Source: Rhodospirillales bacterium (GTDB lineage: Bacteria > Pseudomonadota > Alphaproteobacteria > QKFK01 > SZUA-500). Taken from it: a stretch of 26,673 nt of DNA. The first letter of the stretch is position 1, and each line of letters begins with the position of its first letter. The notes under the pieces are model-generated. The model saw only the letters and a list, made by a program, of their open reading frames with translations, did not search any database and had not been told where the DNA came from. Shown here in pieces: positions 1-7,579 of this stretch. Both the position numbers and the translations under genes were made by a program. Location of the stretch: the NCBI GenBank assembly GCA_003252195.1, contig QKFK01000035.1:1-26673 (forward strand), written 5' to 3'.

Positions 1-14
1 AGGGTACTATTATT

Positions 15-962
15 ATGGGTTACATGGATAAAAAAAGAAAAGAAGCCAGTGAGGCAACCTCATATAAATTCTTTTCATTTCTTCTGTTTTTAATATCTGT
101 AGTGCCTTTATATAAAAGTTATCAATGGCTTGATTTTATTGATAATTACCGCATACAACTTAGTTTTATCAGCTTATTTTTAATGCTCACCGCACCTTTT
201 AAGGGTCAATGGCAGTCATTTTTTATATCCAGCCTAACATCTGTGATTAATTATGTTGTTATAGCGGCAAATGTTGCGATCATGCCATCATATATAACAA
301 CAAATAACACCTCAAAGCATTTTACTATATCGGCTCAACAGGTTGGTATTTTCTATAATATGAAGCAGCATGACATAAAAACACTTACATCTGAGTTATA
401 TAAATTAGATGCTGATGTTGTCGTTTTAAGTGACATCCCCGCAGTATTAGAAGGAACGCTTTCTCCTGACACATCAAAATACCCTAATCAATATTTTGAA
501 AAATCTGTAAAGCATGGTGGCTGGGCTATTTTATCAAAACAGAGCATTACCGATAAAGGTTGCTTTATCATTGATGGTGTGTGCTCAAACCCATGGTGGG
601 TAACTCTTGATTTTACGGGACAAAAAATAACCATTGTAGCTGGCTCTGTAAATGATATACCTAATGTTTATTTTGAAAAAGCTGCTGACTTCATCAACCA
701 ACACAATGAACCTGTTTTGTTTGTAGATAGCTCTAGATATGCACCGTGGGTTAGAATGGTTCGCAAATTTACTAATCGTAGCTCTTTAAAACAAGAAAGC
801 GGATTAAAGCTAACTGCACCATCTTTTATGCCTCTATATTTGCGTTACACTGCTGTAAACTTTTATGCGCACCCAGGGATAGAAATAACTAAATCTGAAA
901 TTTATGGCGACAAATCTACTAAAACATACGCCATTAAAGCCGATGTTGTTCTGCCAAAATAA
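15..962 (+). CDS. Membrane-anchored endonuclease/exonuclease/phosphatase (EEP) fold protein, active site eroded
   Basis: The N-terminus (about residues 18-93) has three hydrophobic segments arranged as in YafD-like EEP proteins, where a short membrane region with an 'FR-Q' loop (here YRIQ, 45-48) precedes a C-terminal EEP domain. The EEP domain runs from about residue 107. Its landmarks can be followed: FYN at 113-115 for the first catalytic Asn, VVVLSD at 135-140 where the family has an acidic Glu, GWAILS at 169-174, and VDSS...PW at 237-245 in place of GDxN...PW. The Asp-His pair and the final Ser-Asp-His motif are not visible. Catalytic activity is therefore doubtful and it may be a pseudoenzyme. 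An AGGG lies ten bases before the start; a second ATG three codons in is an alternative. The gene converges on the TPR gene with stop codons two bases apart. EEP membership is inferred from motif order only. Confidence 0.62.
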   Translation: MGYMDKKRKEASEATSYKFFSFLLFLISVVPLYKSYQWLDFIDNYRIQLSFISLFLMLTAPFKGQWQSFFISSLTSVINYVVIAANVAIMPSYITTNNTSKHFTISAQQVGIFYNMKQHDIKTLTSELYKLDADVVVLSDIPAVLEGTLSPDTSKYPNQYFEKSVKHGGWAILSKQSITDKGCFIIDGVCSNPWWVTLDFTGQKITIVAGSVNDIPNVYFEKAADFINQHNEPVLFVDSSRYAPWVRMVRKFTNRSSLKQESGLKLTAPSFMPLYLRYTAVNFYAHPGIEITKSEIYGDKSTKTYAIKADVVLPK

Positions 963-964
963 TC

Positions 965-1393
965 TTATAAAAACACCATATCGTCTGTTGCATAATCATC
1001 TAACAATGACTGCATTTCATTAAAGCTATCATCGTCTCCAGCCTCGGCAAAATATTTCTTTGCTCGATGCCAATTATTGCAAGCTTTATCCAAGTTTCCA
1101 CGCTTTAGTTCCACCATACCAATATTGGCAAAATCATAACCTACGCTTAAATTTCTTTTATCTTTTTGCTCAAGATTAAGCGAAGCGTGAAACATCTTTT
1201 CGGCCTCATCTAGCTGGTTATTCTTAAGATACAAACAACCCAAATTGCTATAAGCAACTGACAAATTAGCGTTAGGCACATCTTTCATTATTTTAATCGC
1301 TTGTGAGTAGCTACTCTCTGCGTTTATAAAATCATTCTTTCTAGAGTGAATATCCCCTAGCTCAATTAATGCCATAAATTTATTTTCCGCCAT
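965..1393 (-). CDS. C-terminal fragment of a split TPR-repeat protein
   Basis: This 142-residue frame encodes about three tetratricopeptide units: an ALIELGDIHSRKNDFINAE-like helix pair, then SVAYSNLGCLYLKNNQLDEAE, then a YDFANIGMVELKRGNLDKA unit. It ends in an acidic tail with Asp-rich residues. TPR units are about 34 residues long and usually form protein-protein interaction surfaces. The frame is the direct continuation of the gene at 1429-2190, and the two are separated by an 11-bp tandem duplication. Without that duplication the two frames fuse into a single 404-codon TPR protein. No clear ribosome binding site precedes this ATG, so the fragment may not be translated on its own. I treat it as the 3' part of one interrupted gene. 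Confidence 0.75.
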   Translation of the reverse strand: MAENKFMALIELGDIHSRKNDFINAESSYSQAIKIMKDVPNANLSVAYSNLGCLYLKNNQLDEAEKMFHASLNLEQKDKRNLSVGYDFANIGMVELKRGNLDKACNNWHRAKKYFAEAGDDDSFNEMQSLLDDYATDDMVFL

Positions 1394-1428
1394 TCCGCCT
1401 TTGTCTGCATATAAGATTGCTTTATTAG

Positions 1429-2190
1429 CTAACTTTTCCGCAAAACCAAGTTTATTTCAAGTTTATTTGCATTTTTAACTATAAAGGCAGTATCCGCGCA
1501 AATTTGGGCTAATTCATCATAATTACCGATTTCTGCATAAGCTTTATAGGCAAGATTATATTTGTTGATGGCTTTAGGCAGATTACATTGTTGCTGATAA
1601 CATAAGGCTATCTTTTTAAGAGCGATTGCCTTGCATAAAAGACTATCTATTTTCTCACCTATATTAATGGCATCATTATACCATGACAAAGCAACATCAT
1701 ATCTCTCGCGTGCATTATAAACTACACCAATATTAATATAATCACCTGCCAATGCCTCATACGATTTGTGTTTTATGTTTAGCTTCATAGCCGCACGATA
1801 CATTTCTTCTGCAATATCTAAATCAAAGGCAACCCTATATGCATCTCCCATAGCGCTATAGCATTTAGCTTGCTCAACATACATTTTTTCTTTTTCAAAG
1901 CTTTCAGAAGCTAGACGTAACCTATTAACCCCTTCTTTTAACGCGCCTTCATTAATTGCGCACAAACCCAAACCATAATAAGCCTCTGCTAGCAATCTGC
2001 GCTCTCTCAGTCCTTTAAATATCGCCTTTGCATATGCCTTAAACCCTAATGTTGACAAGTTTTTATAAGGCTCTATTGCTTTTTCAAATAAAGCCTCTGC
2101 TTCAGCATAATCCCCATCCTTCAAAAGCTTTTGTGCTTCCATAATGTCTTTAGATGAATTACTTTTTGTATCTTTTTGCAACCTTGTCAT
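1429..2190 (-). CDS. N-terminal fragment of a split TPR-repeat protein
   Basis: The 253-residue product is almost wholly made of tetratricopeptide repeats. Recognisable units include AEALFEKAIEPY (about 30-42), LAEAYYGLGLCAINEG (67-82), AKCYSAMGDAYRVAFDLDIAEEMYRAAM, LAGDYINIGVVYNARERYDVALSWYNDAI and ALKKIALCYQQQCNLPKAINKYNLAY. There is no signal peptide or membrane segment, so a cytoplasmic scaffold or adaptor is likely. The last residues (after NANKL) do not fit a TPR helix and end at a stop just past an exact 11-bp direct repeat. Deleting one repeat copy restores a TPR-like continuation (GFAEKLANKAILYADKGG) into the downstream frame. No Shine-Dalgarno sequence is evident before the start. 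The gene is divergent from the LonB-type protease gene, with 209 bases between them. Confidence 0.8.
   Translation of the reverse strand: MTRLQKDTKSNSSKDIMEAQKLLKDGDYAEAEALFEKAIEPYKNLSTLGFKAYAKAIFKGLRERRLLAEAYYGLGLCAINEGALKEGVNRLRLASESFEKEKMYVEQAKCYSAMGDAYRVAFDLDIAEEMYRAAMKLNIKHKSYEALAGDYINIGVVYNARERYDVALSWYNDAINIGEKIDSLLCKAIALKKIALCYQQQCNLPKAINKYNLAYKAYAEIGNYDELAQICADTAFIVKNANKLEINLVLRKS
1447..1468. repeat. Perfect 11-bp tandem duplication inside the TPR gene
   Basis: The plus strand reads CAAGTTTATTT twice in immediate succession (1447-1457 and 1458-1468). Eleven is not a multiple of three, so the second copy shifts the frame of the minus-strand TPR gene. The upstream frame stops at 1429, and the downstream frame is closed by a TGA within the first-read copy. 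Removing one copy joins both frames exactly: 1226 bases minus 11 is 1215, or 405 codons including the stop. Confidence 0.95.
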
Positions 2191-2321
2191 AATTTTTATG
2201 TTTTCAGCTTTGATTATTTCTTTATGATTAATTTAATATGATATTGAATAATGTTAATAGCTCATTAGTTATTGTCATTATAGAATGTATCTAAGCTATT
2301 AAAAGTAATTGTTTTTAATGC

Positions 2322-2350
2322 TTAAAATTTTATATGCTTTAATATATAAT
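2322..2350 (+). promoter_or_regulatory. Candidate promoter of the LonB-type protease gene
   Basis: A perfect TATAAT hexamer (2345-2350) lies 17 bases after a weak TTAAAA (2322-2327), about 50 bases before the start codon. The surrounding DNA is very AT-rich, so chance matches are common. An 8-bp inverted repeat, TAATAGCT (2255-2262) and AGCTATTA (2294-2301), lies upstream in the shared divergent region and could be an operator. Confidence 0.35.
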
Positions 2351-2399
2351 ATAACTTCAGCGTTTTTTGTAGCGCTTTAAATTTTTTAAGGAATAACCT

Positions 2400-4817
2400 A
2401 TGCCAGTAAAACCTTTAGAACCGCAATTTCTTTATAAAACATGTGAGATTGAAGATTTTGACTTCAACAGCACCGCGGAGCTTAAAGACAAGCTGTCTCC
2501 TATCGGACAAGATAGAGCAATCAGCGCAGTTAAATTCTGTATCGATATGGGCTCAAAATATAACATGTTCTGCTTAGGGCCAGAAGGTACTGGTAAAACT
2601 AGCTTGGTTAAAAACATTCTTAAAGAAGCAGCCGAAGAACGCCCAACACCTAATGATTGGTGTTATGTGAATAATTTTGACGAGCCTCATAAGCCAAAAG
2701 CAATTAGCTTTCCAGCAGGTAAAGCAGCTCCTTTTGCCAAAGATATTGATGAATTAATTGCAGAATTACAAGTTTCTATTCCTGCAGCTTTTGAAGGCGA
2801 AGAATATCGCAATCGTTTGAACGTTATTGAAAGCAAATATAAAAGCAAACGTGGCGAATATTTTGAAGAACTCCAAAAGAAGGCAAAAGGTAAAAACGTA
2901 TCTTTGCTTAGAATGCCAGTTGGCCTTGTGGTTGCCCCAATGAAAGATGGTGAAATTTTAAGCCCAGAAGCTTTTGATGCTCTTCCAGAGAATGAGCGCA
3001 AAGAATTGATGGCTGAACTCAACCAAATGCAAGAAGAGCTTGAAGCCGCAGTAAAAGATGTTCCAAAATGGGAAAAAGATCAAAGAGAAGAGATTAAAAA
3101 GCTTCATACAGAAGTAACTAATTTTGCGGTACAGCATCTAATTAAAGATTTGAAAAAGAAATATAAAGAATCAAAACCTGCTGTTGCATATTTAGAAGAA
3201 TTATACAGAGACTTACTTGATAATGTTGATGAGTTCTTAGAAGAAGAGGAAGAAGCCGAAGATTCTATCCAAAGCGCTATGAACAAAGCCATGGGTGGGG
3301 GTAAAAAAGATTATCGCCATTACCAAGTTAATGTTCTTGTAAAGCACGAAGAAAATGAAGGTGCTCCGATTGTATTTTTAGACCACCCAACACATGCAAA
3401 TATTGTTGGTAGGGTTGAAAGACAACAACAATTTGGTGCTTTGTTATCAGACTTTAATTTGATTAAATCTGGCGCTTTACACAATGCAAATGGTGGTTTC
3501 CTCCTCATTGACGCAAGAAAATTAATCACTCAGCCTTTCTCATGGGACAGCTTAAAAAGAGCTATTCGTTCTAAAGAAATTAAAATTGAATCTCCTGGTG
3601 ATGATTCTGCATTTAGCACCGTTTCATTAGACCCAGAGCCAATTCCTTTAGATATTAAAATTATTTTAATTGGTGAAGCTGGTTTATATTATTTGCTCGC
3701 TTCTAACGACCCAGACTTTAGTGAGTTGTTCAAAGTTGAAGCCGATTTTTGTTCTACCATGCCAAGAACCAAAGAAGCAGAGCTTGAATATGCAAAATTA
3801 GTAGCTTCTTTATCTCAGAAAAAAGGCCTACGCTCACTAAACAAAAATGCAGTTGCACGTGTTATTGAGCATGCATCACGTTTGGCAGAAGATGGTGAAA
3901 AACTTACAGCTCACATTGCAAGTATCAGTGACTTAGTTAAAGAATCTGATTATTGGGCAAGACAAGCAAACTCAAATATTATTGGTCGTCGCCATGTTGA
4001 GCAAGCGATTGAAGCCCAAATTTATCGCTCTGATAGAGTGCGTGAAAGCATGCAAGAACAAATTTTGCGTGAGAGTGTTTTCATCGACACAACAGGCGAA
4101 AAAGTTGGTCAAATCAATGCTCTTGTAGTTTATGAGCTCGGTCGTATTTGCTTTGGTAAACCAAGCAGAATTACTTGCCAAGCCCGCATTGGTAAAGGCG
4201 AATTTATTGATATTGAGCGCGAGATTGACATGAGCGGACCAAGCCACTCAAAGGGCGTTCTTATATTGCAATCAATCATTGCCAATCGTTTTGCAAAAGA
4301 AACTCCGTTATCTGTTAGTTGTTCAATTGCATTTGAACAATCATATGGTGGCGTTGATGGAGATTCTGCATCTTCAACCGAATATTATTGTTTGCTTTCA
4401 GCAATTGCCGATATTCCAATCAAACAAACTGTTGCTGTAACAGGTTCTGTAAACCAATTTGGTATGATCCAACCTATCGGTGGCGTTAATGAAAAGATTG
4501 AAGGCTTCTTTGATATATGCAAATCAAGAGGTTTAACAGGTGAACATGCGGTTGTTATTCCAAAAAGCAACGTGAAAAACTTGATGCTTCGTTCAGATGT
4601 AATTGAAGCTGTTAAAGCAGGTAAATTTACTGTTTATGCGGTTGAAACCGTAGATGAAGGCATTGAAATTCTAACTGGTATTCCAGCTGGTGCTCGTGAC
4701 GAAAAAGGAGAGTATCCAATTGGTACAGTAAACCGCAAGGTTGAAGCAAGACTTAAACAGCTTTATAAAAAATCTGCCGCATTTGCGTCAGAATTTGAGG
4801 GCAAAAACGAAGACTAG
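2400..4817 (+). CDS. LonB-type ATP-dependent protease (Lon-related, AAA_32 family)
   Basis: This is an ATP-driven serine-lysine protease of the YcbZ/LonB-like family, which degrades cytosolic proteins. A Walker A motif GPEGTGKTS lies at about residues 60-68. The long, acidic, partly coiled insertion at about 100-300 (with an EEEEEAED run) is typical of this family and replaces the substrate-binding N-domain of classical Lon. The GGFLLIDARKL segment (about 364-374) is the Walker B region. The C-terminal protease domain has the catalytic Ser656 in GDSAS and Lys699 in GGVNEKIEG; this 43-residue spacing matches the Lon dyad. At 805 residues it is full length and looks active. AAGGA precedes the ATG at a good distance. 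The universal stress protein gene follows after 10 bases, with its ribosome binding site touching this stop codon, so the two are probably co-translated. Confidence 0.93.
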   Translation: MPVKPLEPQFLYKTCEIEDFDFNSTAELKDKLSPIGQDRAISAVKFCIDMGSKYNMFCLGPEGTGKTSLVKNILKEAAEERPTPNDWCYVNNFDEPHKPKAISFPAGKAAPFAKDIDELIAELQVSIPAAFEGEEYRNRLNVIESKYKSKRGEYFEELQKKAKGKNVSLLRMPVGLVVAPMKDGEILSPEAFDALPENERKELMAELNQMQEELEAAVKDVPKWEKDQREEIKKLHTEVTNFAVQHLIKDLKKKYKESKPAVAYLEELYRDLLDNVDEFLEEEEEAEDSIQSAMNKAMGGGKKDYRHYQVNVLVKHEENEGAPIVFLDHPTHANIVGRVERQQQFGALLSDFNLIKSGALHNANGGFLLIDARKLITQPFSWDSLKRAIRSKEIKIESPGDDSAFSTVSLDPEPIPLDIKIILIGEAGLYYLLASNDPDFSELFKVEADFCSTMPRTKEAELEYAKLVASLSQKKGLRSLNKNAVARVIEHASRLAEDGEKLTAHIASISDLVKESDYWARQANSNIIGRRHVEQAIEAQIYRSDRVRESMQEQILRESVFIDTTGEKVGQINALVVYELGRICFGKPSRITCQARIGKGEFIDIEREIDMSGPSHSKGVLILQSIIANRFAKETPLSVSCSIAFEQSYGGVDGDSASSTEYYCLLSAIADIPIKQTVAVTGSVNQFGMIQPIGGVNEKIEGFFDICKSRGLTGEHAVVIPKSNVKNLMLRSDVIEAVKAGKFTVYAVETVDEGIEILTGIPAGARDEKGEYPIGTVNRKVEARLKQLYKKSAAFASEFEGKNED

Positions 4818-4827
4818 GAGGGTAGCC

Positions 4828-5778
4828 ATGTCTATATCTCAAAAGCAAGTTGGCATTGACAAGATAGCATTAGCTCTTGACGCCTCTCCTTTGAGCATCG
4901 CCGTAATGGATGAAGCTGTAATAATGGCGGAAACATTTGGCGCAAAGCTAAGCATAGTTTGTATAAAAGACGAAACCTTAAGCAAACTTGCAAAATCTTC
5001 TATTGCAAGAACGGTTAGCCCGTTTTCATCTTGCAATCAAAACCTAACCATGGAATTTGTTGATGGCATGTTCCAGCTTCAAGAACAAGCTGCTCGCTCG
5101 GCATTAAACTATGCTTTAAGTGGACATGACATTGAAGCCGAACTCATTATTAAAGAAGGCTGTGTAAGCAACGAAATTATCGAAGAGGGCAACAGCTCTG
5201 ACTTATTAATAATGGGATGGAGCGGTTGGCAATCTGCTAATTTTTATTCTTCAACCCACACTTTCTTTGGGCACAAACGACTAGACTTTTCTTCTCAAAG
5301 CCCTGCAAAACTTGGCTCTACAGTTAGAAGAATTTTAGACACTTCTACAAAGCCTGTTTTAATTATGCGCGACAGAATTAGCGATGTGTCTCACATCTCT
5401 GTTATTTATGATGGTTCTCCTGAAGCAGATAAAGCCATTAAAATGACTGCTGAAAAAATCCGTTATATTACAGGTCTATCCCTAGCTGCTGCAACTGGTG
5501 AGATTAATATCATATTGCGCCCAGAAGATAGCAAAGACGAAGATGCTATATTAAAAAAATGTGAGGATTTATTATATCCATTCAACATTAATGCTCATTA
5601 TGAAGTGGTTGAAAGAACCAAACCTTTAACTAAGGTTCTCGATATTTTGAGCAAACAAGCTGGCGATGAAAACAAAGGGTTGTTAGTTATTGGTGATGGC
5701 ACAAAAGTATTCAAAGAAATTCTAAAACACCCAGAAGCTTTTGGCTCTCTTCATTATTCATTATTTGTATGCAAGTAA
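4828..5778 (+). CDS. Tandem-domain universal stress protein
   Basis: The 316-residue product contains two Usp-like alpha/beta domains. Domain 1 (about 8-190) begins IDKIALALDAS and ends with TKPVLIMRD. The usual Gly-x2-Gly...Gly-Ser nucleotide motif can be seen as GWSG and LGSTV, but about 30 residues rich in aromatic residues, Ser and His are inserted between them. Domain 2 (about 195-316) starts ISVIYDGSPEADKA, ends FGSLHYSLFVCK and lacks a clear ATP motif. The frame is open upstream to 4741 inside the protease gene, but I chose the ATG at 4828 because AGGAGGG lies just before it and because residue 8 begins the first Usp strand. Usp proteins bind nucleotides or act in stress signalling. 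Pairing with a Lon-type protease suggests a stress or proteostasis role, which is inference. Confidence 0.85.
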   Translation: MSISQKQVGIDKIALALDASPLSIAVMDEAVIMAETFGAKLSIVCIKDETLSKLAKSSIARTVSPFSSCNQNLTMEFVDGMFQLQEQAARSALNYALSGHDIEAELIIKEGCVSNEIIEEGNSSDLLIMGWSGWQSANFYSSTHTFFGHKRLDFSSQSPAKLGSTVRRILDTSTKPVLIMRDRISDVSHISVIYDGSPEADKAIKMTAEKIRYITGLSLAAATGEINIILRPEDSKDEDAILKKCEDLLYPFNINAHYEVVERTKPLTKVLDILSKQAGDENKGLLVIGDGTKVFKEILKHPEAFGSLHYSLFVCK

Positions 5779-5893
5779 AGTTCCTCGTATTTGAAGTCCT
5801 AGCATTAAAATATAATGAGCTCAACTAGCTCTATAAACATTACATACAGCTCACCTACAAAATATAACAGACCCTTGTGTGCGCTTTAGTTAT

Positions 5894-5935
5894 GCAAGAC
5901 TTGCTCATTGACTAGGCTATATATCAACGTCTTGC
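5894..5935. other. Imperfect hairpin in the gap after the universal stress gene
   Basis: GCAAGAC (5894-5900) and GTCTTGC (5929-5935) are perfect inverted arms. The stem can be extended by TTG/CAA across a one-base bulge. A second hairpin, GAGCT...AGCTC, occurs near 5818-5832. Together with the strong terminator at 5963 this 230-base gap could encode a small structured RNA or be a long 3' UTR. I see no open reading frame in it. Confidence 0.25.
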
Positions 5936-5962
5936 TACTAAGATAATGTTCAGTTCAAAACA

Positions 5963-5988
5963 AAAAACCGCCCCAATAGGCGGTTTTT
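5963..5988. terminator. Bidirectional intrinsic terminator between usp and HIT genes
   Basis: A perfect ten-base stem, AAAAACCGCC with GGCGGTTTTT, surrounds a six-base loop. The T-run on the right serves the plus-strand stress gene. The A-run on the left gives a T-run on the minus strand for the HIT gene ending at 6012. Confidence 0.9.
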
Positions 5989-6011
5989 CTAATTTAGTTG
6001 CTCTTAAAAAA

Positions 6012-6368
6012 TTATCTAGCAAGCATAGGGCCTAAAGATTTGCCACCAACAATATGGAAGTGCAAATGTGGCACTTCTTGTCCGCCATTTAGCCCACAAT
6101 TTGTGATAACTCTAAAACCAGTGTCTGCGATTTTGTTTTGCTCTGTAATTTTTTCAACTGCTTTATAAATAGCAGATTGCTCTTCTTTAGAAGCATTGCT
6201 TGCAAAATCTAAAATATTTTTATACTCACCTTTAGGCAAAACTAGAATATGAACAGGGGCTTTTGGGCTAATATCTTTGAATGCGATGCAATAATCATCT
6301 TCATATAATTTATCGCATGGAATTTCGCCTCTAATTATCTTAGCAAAAATATTATTGTTATCGTACAT
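6012..6368 (-). CDS. HIT-family (histidine triad) nucleotide hydrolase, HinT type
   Basis: This is a 118-residue single-domain histidine-triad protein, the usual size for the HinT/YcfF branch, whose members hydrolyse purine nucleoside phosphoramidates. The triad motif HLHFHIV is at residues 101-107 (His101, His103, His105). The N-terminal FAKIIRGEIPCDKLYED and the AF-DISPKAPVHILVLPK block are typical of the family. AGGGGTG lies before the ATG. It is the last gene of a minus-strand series after hemW, separated from it by 74 bases that contain an A/T-rich hairpin, so it may have its own promoter or be read through. I expect a soluble cytoplasmic homodimer. Confidence 0.93.
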   Translation of the reverse strand: MYDNNNIFAKIIRGEIPCDKLYEDDYCIAFKDISPKAPVHILVLPKGEYKNILDFASNASKEEQSAIYKAVEKITEQNKIADTGFRVITNCGLNGGQEVPHLHFHIVGGKSLGPMLAR

Positions 6369-6387
6369 ATTGCACCCCTATGGTTAT

Positions 6388-6430
6388 AAAAAAATCTAAT
6401 GATAAAATTATATGCATTATGGATTTTTTT
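6388..6430 (-). terminator. Weak terminator-like hairpin between hemW and the HIT gene
   Basis: The nine-base arms AAAAAAATC (6388-6396) and GATTTTTTT (6422-6430) pair perfectly, with a further ATG/CAT pairing possible in the loop. There is almost no G-C content, so termination would be weak. It may attenuate rather than stop transcription from hemW into the HIT gene. Confidence 0.3.
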
Positions 6431-6442
6431 GCAATTAGTCTA

Positions 6443-7579
6443 TTAGATTATCCATCTTATAATATGATTGAGCACCAAAAAACCATGTTTGGTTGCTTTT
6501 AAGTTATCTTCGTCATCTACGAGCAAACCTTCTTCACAAAACCCTTCTAGGCTACCCGTATCTACCACATCTAACAAATCCAAGCCACAGATGCTCTTAA
6601 ACCTTTCTTTATTAATCCCCTCTGCGGTTCTTAGCCCCATAAGGATTAATTCTTCAGCTCGTTCTTCTTGATTTAGCGTTTCAATTTCTTCTGCACCATG
6701 ATTATTTTCGATAACTTTATCATGCCATTTTTGTGGGTTTTTATAATTTGAAGTCCCCATAAATTTATTAATTCTACCATGAGCACCAGCACCAATTCCT
6801 AAATAATCATACCCCTGCCAATAAATAAGGTTATGCGAAGATTCAAAACCTTCTTTTGCGTAGTTAGAAACTTCATATTTATTAATACCGAACGAGGCAC
6901 AAACGTCGTCGGTGAGGTTATACATTTGCGAGGCAATTTTTTCATCAATCTCGGTTAATTTGCCAAGCTTTGCTTGCTTATAGAAGATTGTGCCTTCTTC
7001 AATGGTTAATTGATAAAGCGATAAGTGCTTAAGCCCAAATGACAATGCTTTTTTAAGCTCTTTTTCCCAGTCGCTGAGGCTTTGATTAGGCAGAGCATAA
7101 ATCAAATCAAGCGATGAATTATCAAATATATTTTGCACCTTATCTAAGGCGACAAGAGCTTCTCCCGCGCTATGATTACGCCCTAAAAATTTAAGGTTGT
7201 TATTATCTAATGACTGAACCCCTAATGATAGGCGGTTAATCCCTGCATTTTTAAATTCTGCAAATTTCTCTGTCTCGACAGAGGTAGGGTTTGCCTCTAA
7301 AGAAATTTCTACATCATCAGCTATTTGCCAATGTTTAGATATAAAATTAATAAGAGATGAGACCTCGCTCTCTTTCATTAAAGAAGGAGTTCCGCCACCA
7401 AAAAATATCGAGGTAACTTTTTGTGAAGAGGTTAAATTGTGATAATATTCCAGCTCTTTTAAATAAGCTTTTATATAGTCATCATCATTCTTTTTAACGT
7501 GAGAGTTAAAATCGCAATAAGGACATTTAGAGGCGCAAAAAGGCCAATGTATGTAAATACCAAACTTATTCTTTTCCAA
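6443..7579 (-). CDS. hemW: HemW, radical SAM heme chaperone (HemN-like)
   Basis: This radical S-adenosylmethionine protein delivers heme to target enzymes; relatives were formerly annotated as oxygen-independent coproporphyrinogen oxidase. The iron-sulfur cluster motif is Cys15-x3-Cys19-x2-Cys22 followed by Asp-Phe, the HemW form rather than the HemN CxxxCxxCxC form. GGGTPS (61-66) is the SAM-binding glycine motif. HNLIYW at 249-254 matches the HNxxYW heme-binding signature described for HemW. At 378 residues it has normal length. The start appears to be TTG at 7579, because the family N-terminus begins only a few residues before the cluster and no ATG is available. The start overlaps the end of rdgB by 14 bases, indicating translational coupling in an rph-rdgB-hemW operon, an order common in Alphaproteobacteria. 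Confidence 0.94.
   Translation of the reverse strand: MEKNKFGIYIHWPFCASKCPYCDFNSHVKKNDDDYIKAYLKELEYYHNLTSSQKVTSIFFGGGTPSLMKESEVSSLINFISKHWQIADDVEISLEANPTSVETEKFAEFKNAGINRLSLGVQSLDNNNLKFLGRNHSAGEALVALDKVQNIFDNSSLDLIYALPNQSLSDWEKELKKALSFGLKHLSLYQLTIEEGTIFYKQAKLGKLTEIDEKIASQMYNLTDDVCASFGINKYEVSNYAKEGFESSHNLIYWQGYDYLGIGAGAHGRINKFMGTSNYKNPQKWHDKVIENNHGAEEIETLNQEERAEELILMGLRTAEGINKERFKSICGLDLLDVVDTGSLEGFCEEGLLVDDEDNLKATKHGFLVLNHIIRWII

Noticed and set aside
2432..4570. Several minus-strand open frames inside the LonB-type gene
   Set aside because: They are shadows of the plus-strand coding frame with no ribosome binding site or recognisable motif.
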